The translations under genes were made by a program, and so were the position numbers. This document shows positions 1 through 7,485 of a DNA stretch of 37,968 nucleotides, piece by piece (positions within the stretch are counted from its first letter, which is position 1; every line of letters starts with the position of its first letter). This stretch comes from an uncultured Clostridia bacterium. Its GTDB lineage: Bacteria; Bacillota; Clostridia; TANB77; CAG-508. The DNA lies in NCBI GenBank assembly GCA_944388665.1, contig CALXJQ010000006.1, forward strand, positions 1-37,968, in the 5' to 3' direction. The notes beneath the pieces were generated by a model. That model saw nothing but the letters and a program-made list of their open reading frames with translations, had not been told where the DNA came from and ran no database searches.

Positions 1-90
1 CATTGCTATTGATACACCTGCTAAAATTAACAATACTATAATTGTAATAACTAATGCAATTAAAGTAATACCTTTTTCTTTGTTTAACAT
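1..90 (-). CDS. type IV prepilin, N-terminal part only (cut by window edge)
   Basis: Thirty codons are visible, starting at the ATG whose complement lies at 88-90 and running off the left edge. A good ribosome binding site (GGAGG) precedes it. The peptide is a class III prepilin signal: short charged head MLNKEKG, then the cleavage site G/I and a hydrophobic helix. Positions 1-77 are identical base for base to 521-597 of the neighbouring pilin gene, so the two are tandem paralogues. Gene length and C-terminal domain cannot be judged. Likely a second major or minor pilin of the same operon, 25 bp downstream of the first. Confidence 0.85.
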   Translation of the reverse strand, partial: MLNKEKGITLIALVITIIVLLILAGVSIAM

Positions 91-115
91 TTTAATTTCC
101 TCCTATGAATTATTA

Positions 116-607
116 TTATTCTGTAATTTCTGTTGCTCCAGTTGCAACATTTCCTACTGTCGAACCTGTTACAATTCCATTAGCTACTGTTACAGCCACT
201 TCTTTATTAGCTGATTTATTATTTCTATAATATATAGTTATTCCTGTAGCACCAGAAGCACTATCTGTATTTGTTCCAGTTGGTATTGCAACATAACAAG
301 AAGTATTATTGTTTTTTATAACTTTAGCAACATTTTCAGCTGTTGGAGTTGTCAGAGCTGTTATTGAATTTGTTGTATTATAATTTACTCCTGCTGTTTG
401 AGCACTGTTATTTGTTGTTATCGTATTAAGTGCTAATTTTACAGCTTCTTCTGCTTCTCCTTTTATTGTTGCTTCACTAGCATTTTGTGCTTGTGTCAAA
501 ATTCCATTTTGACCTGTTAGCATTGCTATTGATACACCTGCTAAAATTAACAATACTATAATTGTAATAACTAATGCAATTAAAGTAATACCTTTTTGAT
601 TTTTCAT
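116..607 (-). CDS. type IV prepilin-like protein (163 aa)
   Basis: Secreted pilin subunit, expected to be processed by a prepilin peptidase (not in this window) and assembled into a pilus or pseudopilus. The N-terminus MKNQKG/ITLIALVITI is a class III signal followed by a roughly 20-residue hydrophobic helix; an Ala/Thr/Asn-rich head of about 120 residues follows, with a single Cys, so no disulfide loop of the usual pilin kind. The residue five after the cleavage site, almost always Glu in type IVa pilins, is Ala. Strong GGAGGAG site before the ATG. Last complete gene of the pilMN-pilO-pilP-like operon. Confidence 0.85.
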   Translation of the reverse strand: MKNQKGITLIALVITIIVLLILAGVSIAMLTGQNGILTQAQNASEATIKGEAEEAVKLALNTITTNNSAQTAGVNYNTTNSITALTTPTAENVAKVIKNNNTSCYVAIPTGTNTDSASGATGITIYYRNNKSANKEVAVTVANGIVTGSTVGNVATGATEITE

Positions 608-693
608 TTGGTCTCTCCTCCTTTTTCTTTTGATTTATCTATTTGTTTTATATTTATATAATTATAAATATAACGTTAATAACTACAATTTAA

Positions 694-1146
694 TTATTTC
701 GTTCCCTTGTCTTTGAAGTAATGTCCTCCGCTTGTGTTAGAAGAACCATCAGAGCTTGATGAGCCAGTGTTTGAGCCTGAACCTGAACTTGAATTAGAGC
801 CTGAATTTGTACTTCCTCCATTTGAAGAACCGCTACCATTTGTATCTGTTCCTGAAGTTACATAAGATGAAAATGGATTAGCTTTTCCTGGAACATAATC
901 TTGTGTCCTTTCATAGCTGTTTAAATCTGACGAATCTACCTCATAAGTCATTATCACTTTGCTTTCATCAATATTATCACTTGAAGCCAATTCCTCTTGA
1001 ACCTCTTGAGGTCTCTGGTAAGAAACTGGGTTAGGAATTGTTTTTGACATTGGTGCATATTCATATAGTAAAATTCCTAATACTAATATTATAGCCAAGC
1101 ATAGTAATAATGCAATTATTATTTCCTTTACAACTGATTTAGCCAT
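694..1146 (-). CDS. small membrane-anchored protein at the PilP position of the pilus operon
   Basis: A 150-residue protein with one N-terminal membrane segment (about residues 8-28), a middle domain containing the stretch YVPGKANPF, and a C-terminal tail of about 45 residues made almost entirely of Ser, Gly, Asn and Thr. It lies 19 bp after the PilO-like gene, where Gram-negative operons carry pilP. PilP also has an N-terminal anchor, and the NPF element recalls its conserved Pro-Phe, but similarity is too slight to name it. Function is inferred from context only: probably an extracytoplasmic part of the pilus assembly complex. Confidence 0.65.
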   Translation of the reverse strand: MAKSVVKEIIIALLLCLAIILVLGILLYEYAPMSKTIPNPVSYQRPQEVQEELASSDNIDESKVIMTYEVDSSDLNSYERTQDYVPGKANPFSSYVTSGTDTNGSGSSNGGSTNSGSNSSSGSGSNTGSSSSDGSSNTSGGHYFKDKGTK

Positions 1147-1165
1147 ATTCTTTCAATCCTTTCTT

Positions 1166-1933
1166 TTAATTTGTCCTTACTGTAACTGAGCCATCACTTG
1201 AATCTGTATTGCTATCTGATGTAGTATTAGTTGTATTTGTAGTATTTTCATCTGTAGTGTTTCCATCTGTTGCATTTTCGTCTGTTGTATTTTGATCTGA
1301 ATCTGTTGTTACTGCTGTTGCTTCAAATCCCTCATTATTAATTGCTATATTCTTGCATACGAATGTTGATTGCAAATTAGATGTTGAGCTACCAGGTGAC
1401 ATTTTAAATTGTTCTATTTTAAATCCTAATGTGCTATCATTTTCAATGTCTGAAATAAAATCTACAATTGAAATATAGCTACCATTTACTGTGAAATTCA
1501 AATCATAATATCTGTAATCATCTTTATCAGTCAAGCCTGCGCTGTTTCCGGCTGAGACATCCATTTTCATTGTTACGCCTTCACTTTTTGCATGATTACC
1601 TAGTTTTACCCATAAAGATTCAATATTATATTTTTGCATCTGATTTATAATTTGTGTGTCAGCATCTGGGTTGTTTGCTGTCATTTCATCATATTCTTGT
1701 TTTGTTTGTTCTAATTTTTTAGCATTATCTTCTACATCATTAATAGCTTTCTTATAGTCTGTTTCTGCAAGTTTGCTTGCTTCTTGTATTTTACTGTCCA
1801 AGTTTGCGCTAGCATTTTGTATTCCTTTTATTCCAAGTATATCTATATTGCCTACACTAAAGCCACTTATCATAATAAAAATAGTAAGTGCTAACAATAA
1901 AACAATTAAAATTAAAATCAATAATTTTTTCAT
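1166..1933 (-). CDS. pilO: PilO-like type IV pilus assembly protein
   Basis: Inner-complex pilus protein that normally pairs with PilN through coiled coils and ferredoxin-like domains outside the membrane. Seen here: N-terminal membrane segment (about 4-24), a coiled-coil stretch (about 40-85), then an alpha/beta domain with the PilO-like pattern NFTVNGSYISIVDFISDIE. The last 45 or so residues are a Thr/Asn/Asp-rich tail full of NTT and NAT triplets, not part of classical PilO. The start ATG overlaps the stop of the PilM-PilN gene by 4 bp (ATGA), so the two are translationally coupled. Length 255 residues against about 200 usual; the tail explains the excess. Confidence 0.8.
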   Translation of the reverse strand: MKKLLILILIVLLLALTIFIMISGFSVGNIDILGIKGIQNASANLDSKIQEASKLAETDYKKAINDVEDNAKKLEQTKQEYDEMTANNPDADTQIINQMQKYNIESLWVKLGNHAKSEGVTMKMDVSAGNSAGLTDKDDYRYYDLNFTVNGSYISIVDFISDIENDSTLGFKIEQFKMSPGSSTSNLQSTFVCKNIAINNEGFEATAVTTDSDQNTTDENATDGNTTDENTTNTTNTTSDSNTDSSDGSVTVRTN

Positions 1934-3555
1934 GGCAAATCTCCTTCAATCGTTACTGTAACTACAGAACCACTCTTTTGTCCTTGAGTAGATTCTACAT
2001 TTAGCAATATTTGGTCTGAAGCCAATTTAGCTTTAAAATAACCTAATTGCTCATATTTATCAGATTGTGCATTAATAACTATATGTGACTCTGTTGTATT
2101 CTCTATAGAAGTTATTTGTACTCCTTCAGGAATTATTGACATTATTTGATTTAACAAGTTTGGAATTGCATTTCTAGTTTTACTGCTATCTGTTGCTCTT
2201 TCATTTGCACTTTCTAATTTTTCTATTATGCTACTATAATCATCAATTCTGCTACTTATTTCTCTTGTGTCAGCTTTTGCTAAATCAATTTGCGCTGTAG
2301 TAGAATCTATAGATTCTTGTGCCTCATCTGTTTTATTTTTAATTTGGCTAGTTAGCAATCCTGAAAATACGCTGTATATAACCACAAGTAAGAACAATGC
2401 AACAGCTACTCTTATTAAGCTTACTTCTGTTCTATCCAATTTTTGTCCTAAGTCAAATGTTAAAAGTCCTCCTGATTTTTTCTTTTCTTGTGGAGTTTTG
2501 TCTGGGCTGACATCTATTTTTAACCAATCAGGAAGTTTTTCAAAGAATGATAACTCTTTGAAGTTCATTCCTGTTACGCCTAGTCCTAAGCCCATTGTTG
2601 CTAATGCAATAGCACTGTTGACTTCTATATAATCTTTTAAACTAATTTCACTACTGTTACTTATGAAATATGGCTTTAATATTTCACATTTATAATCATT
2701 TAAGTACTCTTGGAAGTATAAATCTATATTGTTTATTAATGCAGCTGTTCCAGTTATATATATTTTGTCGATTTTTTGCGCTGCTGTATTAATTGTTTTT
2801 CTAACTTCGCCCACAATATTATAAAGTGTTGGCATTATATCCTCTAGGTAAGCTGTATCTCCTGTTTCTAATTCTTTTCCCTCAGAAGTATATATTGTTG
2901 TGTTTTTACAAATTTCATAAGATTTTGAATAAGAATTTTCTTTAAGATTTATTTTTGTTAAGAAATCTGCGCTTCCTTCATCTAATACTGTTATGTCATA
3001 CACTTTATTTTCAAGTATTGTTGTTAGTGTTGTTTTATCTTCTATATTTACAATTATTGAGTTTTCTTTTTTGCTTGTATCAATTAAGTTAGGTATAGCA
3101 ATAGATATAGGAGAAACATTCACTAATTTATAATCATTAAATTGTTGCATTCTTCTATTTAATTCTATTTTATTTTCTGCAACATGTATTACTCTGACTT
3201 TTTGCCTGTCTTCTAGGTTTTGTACTACAGCATATCTGCTTTCAAATACATTTGGGTTATATCCCTTATCAGTACATAAAGCATCAAACTCTGTTTTGAT
3301 AGCTTTTTGTAAATCAGTTTTTGTTAATAAGGAAAACATATTGAAATAATTGTACATTTCTTCAGACAAGTTAATACTTATAGGCGTTTTTTGACTATAA
3401 GTTTCTTGAATTACTTGGTCTATAGCTTTCCCTAGTTTATCGTAAAATTTTATACCAAATGATTCTACTTTTAATTTGTCATGATCTTTAGAAACCTTTG
3501 CATATTTAATTAAATGTTCTTCAATATATAGTCCTAGACATTTTGTATTAGCCAT
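1930..3555 (-). CDS. PilM-PilN fusion protein, type IV pilus assembly
   Basis: One 541-residue protein does the work of two. Residues 1-330 look like PilM, the cytoplasmic actin-like platform: the C-terminal pattern IYITGTAALINNIDLYFQEYL corresponds to the PilM phosphate-2/adenosine region. Residue 330 onward (MNFKEL) resembles the PilN N-terminal tail that normally docks on PilM. A single membrane helix follows (about 380-401), then a coiled coil and a PilN-type alpha/beta domain (about 465-541). The usual Gly-rich nucleotide signatures of PilM are weak, so ATP binding is uncertain. First gene of the operon, with its own promoter at 3674-3701 and AAAGGAG before the ATG. Confidence 0.85.
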   Translation of the reverse strand: MANTKCLGLYIEEHLIKYAKVSKDHDKLKVESFGIKFYDKLGKAIDQVIQETYSQKTPISINLSEEMYNYFNMFSLLTKTDLQKAIKTEFDALCTDKGYNPNVFESRYAVVQNLEDRQKVRVIHVAENKIELNRRMQQFNDYKLVNVSPISIAIPNLIDTSKKENSIIVNIEDKTTLTTILENKVYDITVLDEGSADFLTKINLKENSYSKSYEICKNTTIYTSEGKELETGDTAYLEDIMPTLYNIVGEVRKTINTAAQKIDKIYITGTAALINNIDLYFQEYLNDYKCEILKPYFISNSSEISLKDYIEVNSAIALATMGLGLGVTGMNFKELSFFEKLPDWLKIDVSPDKTPQEKKKSGGLLTFDLGQKLDRTEVSLIRVAVALFLLVVIYSVFSGLLTSQIKNKTDEAQESIDSTTAQIDLAKADTREISSRIDDYSSIIEKLESANERATDSSKTRNAIPNLLNQIMSIIPEGVQITSIENTTESHIVINAQSDKYEQLGYFKAKLASDQILLNVESTQGQKSGSVVTVTIEGDLP

Positions 3556-3582
3556 TTTTTTCTCCTTTTACTTAATCTATTT

Positions 3583-3611
3583 ATATGTTTTACTTTTTTC
3601 GTAAAAACATA
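3583..3611 (-). other. hairpin in the 5' leader of the pilMN operon
   Basis: TATGTTTTAC pairs with GTAAAAACATA (one bulged A) around a seven-base T-rich loop, in the roughly 110-nt leader between the promoter and the pilMN start. No U-run follows in the sense direction, so it is not a plain terminator. Role unknown; it may affect message stability. Confidence 0.35.
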
Positions 3612-3673
3612 CTTGTATTTTTTTTGTAATATGCTATTTTTTTCTTCTTTTGCATTCGTTCTCAGATATATAT

Positions 3674-3701
3674 ATTTTATAATTTTATGTCCAAATGTCA
3701 A
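3674..3701 (-). promoter_or_regulatory. sigma-A-type promoter of the pilus operon
   Basis: Read on the minus strand: -35 TTGACA (3696-3701), 16-bp spacer, -10 TAAAAT (3674-3679). It is the only good sigma-A pair in the 196-bp gap upstream of the pilMN start. The -35 lies 4 bp from the first of four 11-bp-phased heptamers (3706-3745). Confidence 0.65.
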
Positions 3702-3705
3702 TAGG

Positions 3706-3745
3706 TTTAATAAAAACGTAATACAAGCGTAATATTTTTGTAATA
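3706..3745 (-). promoter_or_regulatory. four 11-bp-phased heptamers, candidate response-regulator operator of the pilus operon
   Basis: On the plus strand the heptamers are TTTAATA (3706), CGTAATA (3717), CGTAATA (3728) and TGTAATA (3739), each exactly 11 bp apart; in the sense of the pilus operon they read TATTACR, the one nearest the -35 being degenerate (TATTAAA). Seven-plus-four direct repeats next to a -35 are the geometry of PhoB/PhoP-type (OmpR family) response-regulator sites. A matching array lies at 24761-24800. Confidence 0.5.
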
Positions 3746-3751
3746 TTTGGT

Positions 3752-5101
3752 TTATTCTTTGATTTTTTGCAATTTACAGATAAAAAATCCGTCTGTTTTT
3801 TCATTTTGATAAATTTCAAAAAACTTGTTTTTTTCTATAAATTTGTCGAAATAATTTGAAAGATTTTTTTCTATTTTTTCAATTTCAAAATTTTTATTTT
3901 TTTCTAAAAATTTTGATATTATTCCTTCATTTTCTTTCTTAAAAATACTACATGTTGAATACACTAATTCCCCATTTTTCTTTAAATACTTTGAACAATT
4001 TTCTAATATTTTATTTTGTATTTGTGTTATTTCATCAATATCCTCTTTTTTTCTTTGCCATTTTATGTCAGGTTTTCTTTTTAAAACACCTATTCCTAAA
4101 CATGGCACATCCAATAGAATTTTGTCAAAATAATTTTTATACTTTTCCAAATATTGTGTAGCATCTTGCAATTCAGCTTCTATTATGTGTATCCCTAGTC
4201 TTTTAGCATTTTCTTCAACAAGTTTCACTCTATGTTCATGTATATCCCAAGCAACTATTTTTCCTTTATTATTCATCAGTTCTGCAATATAAGTTGTTTT
4301 TCCTCCTGGACTACTGCATGCGTCTAATATAGTTTCATTTTCTTTTGGATTTAAAACTAAAGGTATTAAACCTGCTCCCTCATCTTGTACTGTAAATTTT
4401 CCTTCTTTAAATTCTTTCATATTTTTTATATCATTAATTTTTTCTAATGCTAAGAAGTCTGGAAGTTCTGCCTCTTGCGCATTTATTCCATATTCATTTA
4501 ATTTTGCTTTTACATTTTCTTTTTTGTCTTTTAGTCTATTTACTCTTATAAATATTTTAGGTTTATAATTTGAAGCTTTGCAAATACTCTCTACTTTTTC
4601 TATATCATTGCCATCATCTAATAGTTGTTCTATAATCCACTGTGGCATTGAATTACATTTAGAAATTCTTTCTAAATTATTTTCTATTTTTTCAAAATCT
4701 TCAAAGTCTTTCTTCTCTACTTTTCTAAGTACTGCATTTACGAAATTGCTACTAGATTTATGGCCATATCTTTTAGCTAAGTTTACACTTTCATTCACTG
4801 CAGCAGATTTTGGTACTTTGTCTAAAAACACTATTTGATATGTTCCCATTCGTAATATATTTAAAATCCAAGTTGAAATTTTTTTCAATTTTAAGTTTGA
4901 ATGTTTTTCTATAATACTATCTAATGTCAATCTCCAAGTTGTTGTCCCATATACTATTTCAGAAATAAATCCAATATCTTTGTTACTTAATATTTTTTTG
5001 TTTTGCTTTATTTGTTCATCAAGTGCAATATTAGAATAAGCTCCATTTTTATCAATTTCATATAATGTTTTTAATGCTATTTCTCGTGGTTTATCAATCA
5101 T
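3752..5101 (-). CDS. rsmB: 16S rRNA (cytosine-967-C5)-methyltransferase RsmB
   Basis: Methylates C967 of 16S rRNA using S-adenosylmethionine. The N-terminal 140 residues form a NusB-like RNA-binding domain; the C-terminal half is the Rossmann methyltransferase. Motif I is DACSSPGGKT (260-269). The PC cysteine is in DVPCLGIG (Cys334) and the catalytic cysteine in YSTCSI (Cys384). Length 449 residues, normal for the family. It is transcribed divergently from the dodecin-spoVA operon and ends immediately beside the heptamer array of the pilus promoter. No clear terminator is seen behind it. Confidence 0.95.
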   Translation of the reverse strand: MIDKPREIALKTLYEIDKNGAYSNIALDEQIKQNKKILSNKDIGFISEIVYGTTTWRLTLDSIIEKHSNLKLKKISTWILNILRMGTYQIVFLDKVPKSAAVNESVNLAKRYGHKSSSNFVNAVLRKVEKKDFEDFEKIENNLERISKCNSMPQWIIEQLLDDGNDIEKVESICKASNYKPKIFIRVNRLKDKKENVKAKLNEYGINAQEAELPDFLALEKINDIKNMKEFKEGKFTVQDEGAGLIPLVLNPKENETILDACSSPGGKTTYIAELMNNKGKIVAWDIHEHRVKLVEENAKRLGIHIIEAELQDATQYLEKYKNYFDKILLDVPCLGIGVLKRKPDIKWQRKKEDIDEITQIQNKILENCSKYLKKNGELVYSTCSIFKKENEGIISKFLEKNKNFEIEKIEKNLSNYFDKFIEKNKFFEIYQNEKTDGFFICKLQKIKE

Positions 5102-5162
5102 AGTTTGTTCCTCTTTTCTTTTTTATATTCTACATTCTATCATAAAAGTTCATTTATGTGTG

Positions 5163-5168
5163 TATAAT
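5163..5168 (+). promoter_or_regulatory. possible -10 element for the dodecin-spoVA operon
   Basis: TATAAT lies 52 bp before the dodecin start in the rsmB/dodecin divergent gap, but no recognisable -35 is spaced correctly. In Bacillus the spoVA operon is read by sigma-G; I could not find a convincing sigma-G pair, so the true promoter is unresolved. Confidence 0.25.
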
Positions 5169-5219
5169 TTTCACAAATTTGGAAATGATATTTTTAAAAG
5201 ATTTTTTGGAGGTTTTAAT

Positions 5220-5438
5220 ATGGAAATTAAAAAACATTTATTTATAACTGGTTATTCTACAATTTCATGGAAGGACGCTATTGTTAAGGCTGTTGCTGAG
5301 ACATCTAAGACTATTGATTATATCTCAGAGGTCAAAGTTTTAGAGCAAAGAGCAAATGTTGATGGAGATAAAATTTCTGAATATTTTGTAGATTTGGACA
5401 TTAGTTTTACCGTTGATGTAAATAGAAAAAATAGTTAA
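5220..5438 (+). CDS. dodecin family flavin-binding protein
   Basis: Small 72-residue protein with the dodecin fold signature: a first strand, STISWKDAIVKAVAETSKT forming the single helix, then QRANVDGDKISEYFVDLDISFTV as the remaining strands. Trp17 (in SWKDA) and Gln43 (in EQRA) sit where dodecins stack and contact flavin. Dodecins assemble as hollow dodecamers that store or sequester flavins. The start chosen is the ATG at 5220 with TGGAGG eight bases upstream; a longer in-frame reading from 5160 has no ribosome binding site. It ends 13 bp before spoVAC, so it appears to be the first gene of the spoVA transcript. Confidence 0.9.
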   Translation: MEIKKHLFITGYSTISWKDAIVKAVAETSKTIDYISEVKVLEQRANVDGDKISEYFVDLDISFTVDVNRKNS

Positions 5439-5451
5439 GGAGGTTTTTAAC

Positions 5452-5916
5452 ATGAATCCTATTGAAAGTAAGCAAATTTATCAGGACTATGTGGATAAGA
5501 AATCACCAAATTCACCCATACTAAAAAATTGTTTTAATGCATTTTGGGTTGGCGGATTAATTTGTACAATTGGCCAAGTTATTCTTAATATATGTAAAGA
5601 ACGTGGTTTTGATACTCAAATATCAAGTACAATTGTTTCTATTCTATTGATAGGAATTTCAGCATTTTTAACTGGACTAAATTTATTTAACAGAATTGGG
5701 AAATTTGCTGGAGCCGGCTCATTAATACCTATTACAGGTTTTGCAAATTCAGTAGTTTCTCCTGCCATGGAATATAAATCTGAAGGTTATGTAATGGGTG
5801 TTGGTGGAAAGATGTTCACTGTAGCAGGTCCAGTGTTAGTTTTTGGTATTTCTACTTCGATATTAGTAGGAATTGTTTATTTGATTTTTAATACTCAAAG
5901 TATTGTTCTTGTTTAG
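5452..5916 (+). CDS. spoVAC: stage V sporulation protein AC
   Basis: Membrane component of the SpoVA channel that moves dipicolinic acid into the forespore and out on germination; SpoVAC behaves as a mechanosensitive channel in Bacillus. The 154-residue sequence has four hydrophobic segments and the family block FAGAGSLIPITGFANSV, followed by SPAMEYKSEGYVMGVGGKMF. Start ATG with AAGGAGG nine bases before. Followed by spoVAD after 15 bp. The operon has only AC-AD-AE, without spoVAA, spoVAB or spoVAF, as is common in Clostridia. Confidence 0.95.
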   Translation: MNPIESKQIYQDYVDKKSPNSPILKNCFNAFWVGGLICTIGQVILNICKERGFDTQISSTIVSILLIGISAFLTGLNLFNRIGKFAGAGSLIPITGFANSVVSPAMEYKSEGYVMGVGGKMFTVAGPVLVFGISTSILVGIVYLIFNTQSIVLV

Positions 5917-5931
5917 ATAGGAGATGATTTT

Positions 5932-6933
5932 TTGAAAAAAATAGGTAAGCAAACCGTCAGTTTTGACAATCCCCCAACCATTCTTGAATGTAGTTCTATA
6001 GTTGGTCCCAAAGAAGCTCAAGGGCCACTTGCAAAATATTTTGATCAGACTTTAGAAGATGAATTTTATGGTGAAAAGACTTGGGAAAAAGCTGAAAGCA
6101 AAATTCTAAAAGAAAATATTAATTTATTAGTTGCAAAATCCGGAATACCTTTTGATAAAATTGATTGTATTTTTGCTGGAGATTTGCTAAATCAATGTAT
6201 TTCTTCTAGCTTTGGATTACGTGATTCCAATATTCCTTTTTTCGGAATTTTTGGTGCTTGTTCTACTTTTGTAGAAGGTCTTTGCCTTGGTTCTATTTGT
6301 GCAGAAAGTTTTGCAGAAAACGTACTTTGTGCTACTTCTAGTCATTTTTGTAGTGCAGAAAAACAATTTCGCTTTCCGCTAGAGCTTGGCAACCAACGAA
6401 CTCCAACCAGCCAGTGGACAGTTACAGGTAGTGGCGCTGCCATGCTTTCTAGGTCAGGCTCTGGGCCTTATATAACCAATATTACTATTGGCAAAATTGT
6501 AGATTTAGGTATAAAAGATGCAAATAACATGGGAGCTGCTATGGCCCCAGCTTTTGCCGATACTCTAATATCCCACTTTGTTGACACTGGTAGAAGTCCT
6601 AATTATTATGATTTAATTATTAGTGGAGACCTAGGATATGTTGGTAAAGATATCGCAATAGATATTGCAAAATCTCAAGGATACAACATAAAATCTAATT
6701 ATAATGATTGTGGCGTACTTATATTTGATAAAGAAAAACAAGACACTCACAGTGGCGGAAGTGGCTGTGCATGTATAGGCACAGTATTTTCCGGCTACCT
6801 TTTCAAAGAACTAAAATCCAGAAAAGTAAAAAAAATTTTGCTTATCGCTACAGGAGCTTTAATGAACTCCACAAGTTCACAGCAAGGCGAAAGTATCCCT
6901 GGCATTGCACATGCAGTTAGTATCGAAATTTAA
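5932..6933 (+). CDS. spoVAD: stage V sporulation protein AD
   Basis: Soluble SpoVA subunit with a thiolase-like fold that binds Ca-dipicolinate. Seen here: the thiolase-like segment FGIFGACSTFVEGL with its cysteine, the SSHFCSAEKQFRFPLELG block and the C-terminal IATGALMNSTSSQQGESIPGI, all close to the family standard; 333 residues is the usual length. The start is a TTG at 5932 behind ATAGGAGA; the only nearby ATG (5924) is out of frame. Fifteen bases separate it from spoVAC. Confidence 0.95.
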   Translation: MKKIGKQTVSFDNPPTILECSSIVGPKEAQGPLAKYFDQTLEDEFYGEKTWEKAESKILKENINLLVAKSGIPFDKIDCIFAGDLLNQCISSSFGLRDSNIPFFGIFGACSTFVEGLCLGSICAESFAENVLCATSSHFCSAEKQFRFPLELGNQRTPTSQWTVTGSGAAMLSRSGSGPYITNITIGKIVDLGIKDANNMGAAMAPAFADTLISHFVDTGRSPNYYDLIISGDLGYVGKDIAIDIAKSQGYNIKSNYNDCGVLIFDKEKQDTHSGGSGCACIGTVFSGYLFKELKSRKVKKILLIATGALMNSTSSQQGESIPGIAHAVSIEI

Positions 6934-6977
6934 TCATATATGTATAGGAAAATTAAAGAAAGGAGTCTCAAAATCTT

Positions 6978-7367
6978 ATGGATATAAATTGGGCAAACGT
7001 TTTTGACTGGCAAATATTATTAAAATGCTTTGTAGTAGCAGGAATACTCTGTGTTATTGGTCAAATATTAATTGACAAAACCAAACTCACCCCTGCCAAA
7101 ATACTCGTAATTTACGTAACAGTCGGTTGTATTCTCGGCGGATTAGGCATATATCAATACTTAGTAGACTTTGCAGGTGCAGGCGCTACAGTTCCTCTAA
7201 CAGGCTTTGGTTATAACTTAGCCAAAGGCGCTATAGAAGCCGTAAAAGAATCTGGCCTAGTTGGCGCTTTTACAGGTGGCGTAAAAGCTGCTGCCGGTGG
7301 CATAGCCGCAGCCGTATTTTTCGGCTATATAGCAGCACTAATTTCAAAGCCAAAAATCAAAAAATGA
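6978..7367 (+). CDS. spoVAE: stage V sporulation protein AE
   Basis: Third SpoVA subunit, a 129-residue membrane protein related to SpoVAC and sharing its core block as FAGAGATVPLTGFGYNLAKG. Four hydrophobic segments. Start ATG behind AAAGGAG. The TGA stop at 7365-7367 lies inside ATGAACTTT, the beginning of a REP-like repeat, so the insertion or growth of that repeat has defined the 3' end of the gene. Terminator-like repeats follow at 7374-7435. Confidence 0.95.
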   Translation: MDINWANVFDWQILLKCFVVAGILCVIGQILIDKTKLTPAKILVIYVTVGCILGGLGIYQYLVDFAGAGATVPLTGFGYNLAKGAIEAVKESGLVGAFTGGVKAAAGGIAAAVFFGYIAALISKPKIKK

Positions 7368-7373
7368 ACTTTG

Positions 7374-7404
7374 GGTGTTTTTGGGGACGGAGGAAAAAAA
7401 CATC
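7374..7404 (+). repeat. REP-like palindrome, type A
   Basis: Stem GGTGTTTTT / AAAAACATC around a loop containing GGGGACG. The other type A copy is at 19986-20018 in the opposite orientation and has the perfect stem GATGTTTTT / AAAAACATC. Directly preceded by a half copy of type B that supplies the spoVAE stop. Confidence 0.8.
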
Positions 7405-7435
7405 TTGAACTTTGGGGACGTTCCTTAAAGTTCAT
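7405..7435 (+). repeat. REP-like palindrome, type B (copy 1)
   Basis: Stem TGAACTTT / AAAGTTCA around GGGGACGTTCCTT, followed by TTTTT. In the sense of spoVAE it looks like an intrinsic terminator. Matches the copies at 7820, 19253, 20024, 33477 and 33526 almost exactly. Confidence 0.85.
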
Positions 7436-7485
7436 TTTTGAAATTTTATAAATTTATAAAAAAATTCTTATAAAGATATATGTAA

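Noticed and set aside
5160..5219. Longer dodecin start at 5160
   Set aside because: No ribosome binding site there, TATAAT lies within it, and the family length fits the ATG at 5220 with TGGAGG.
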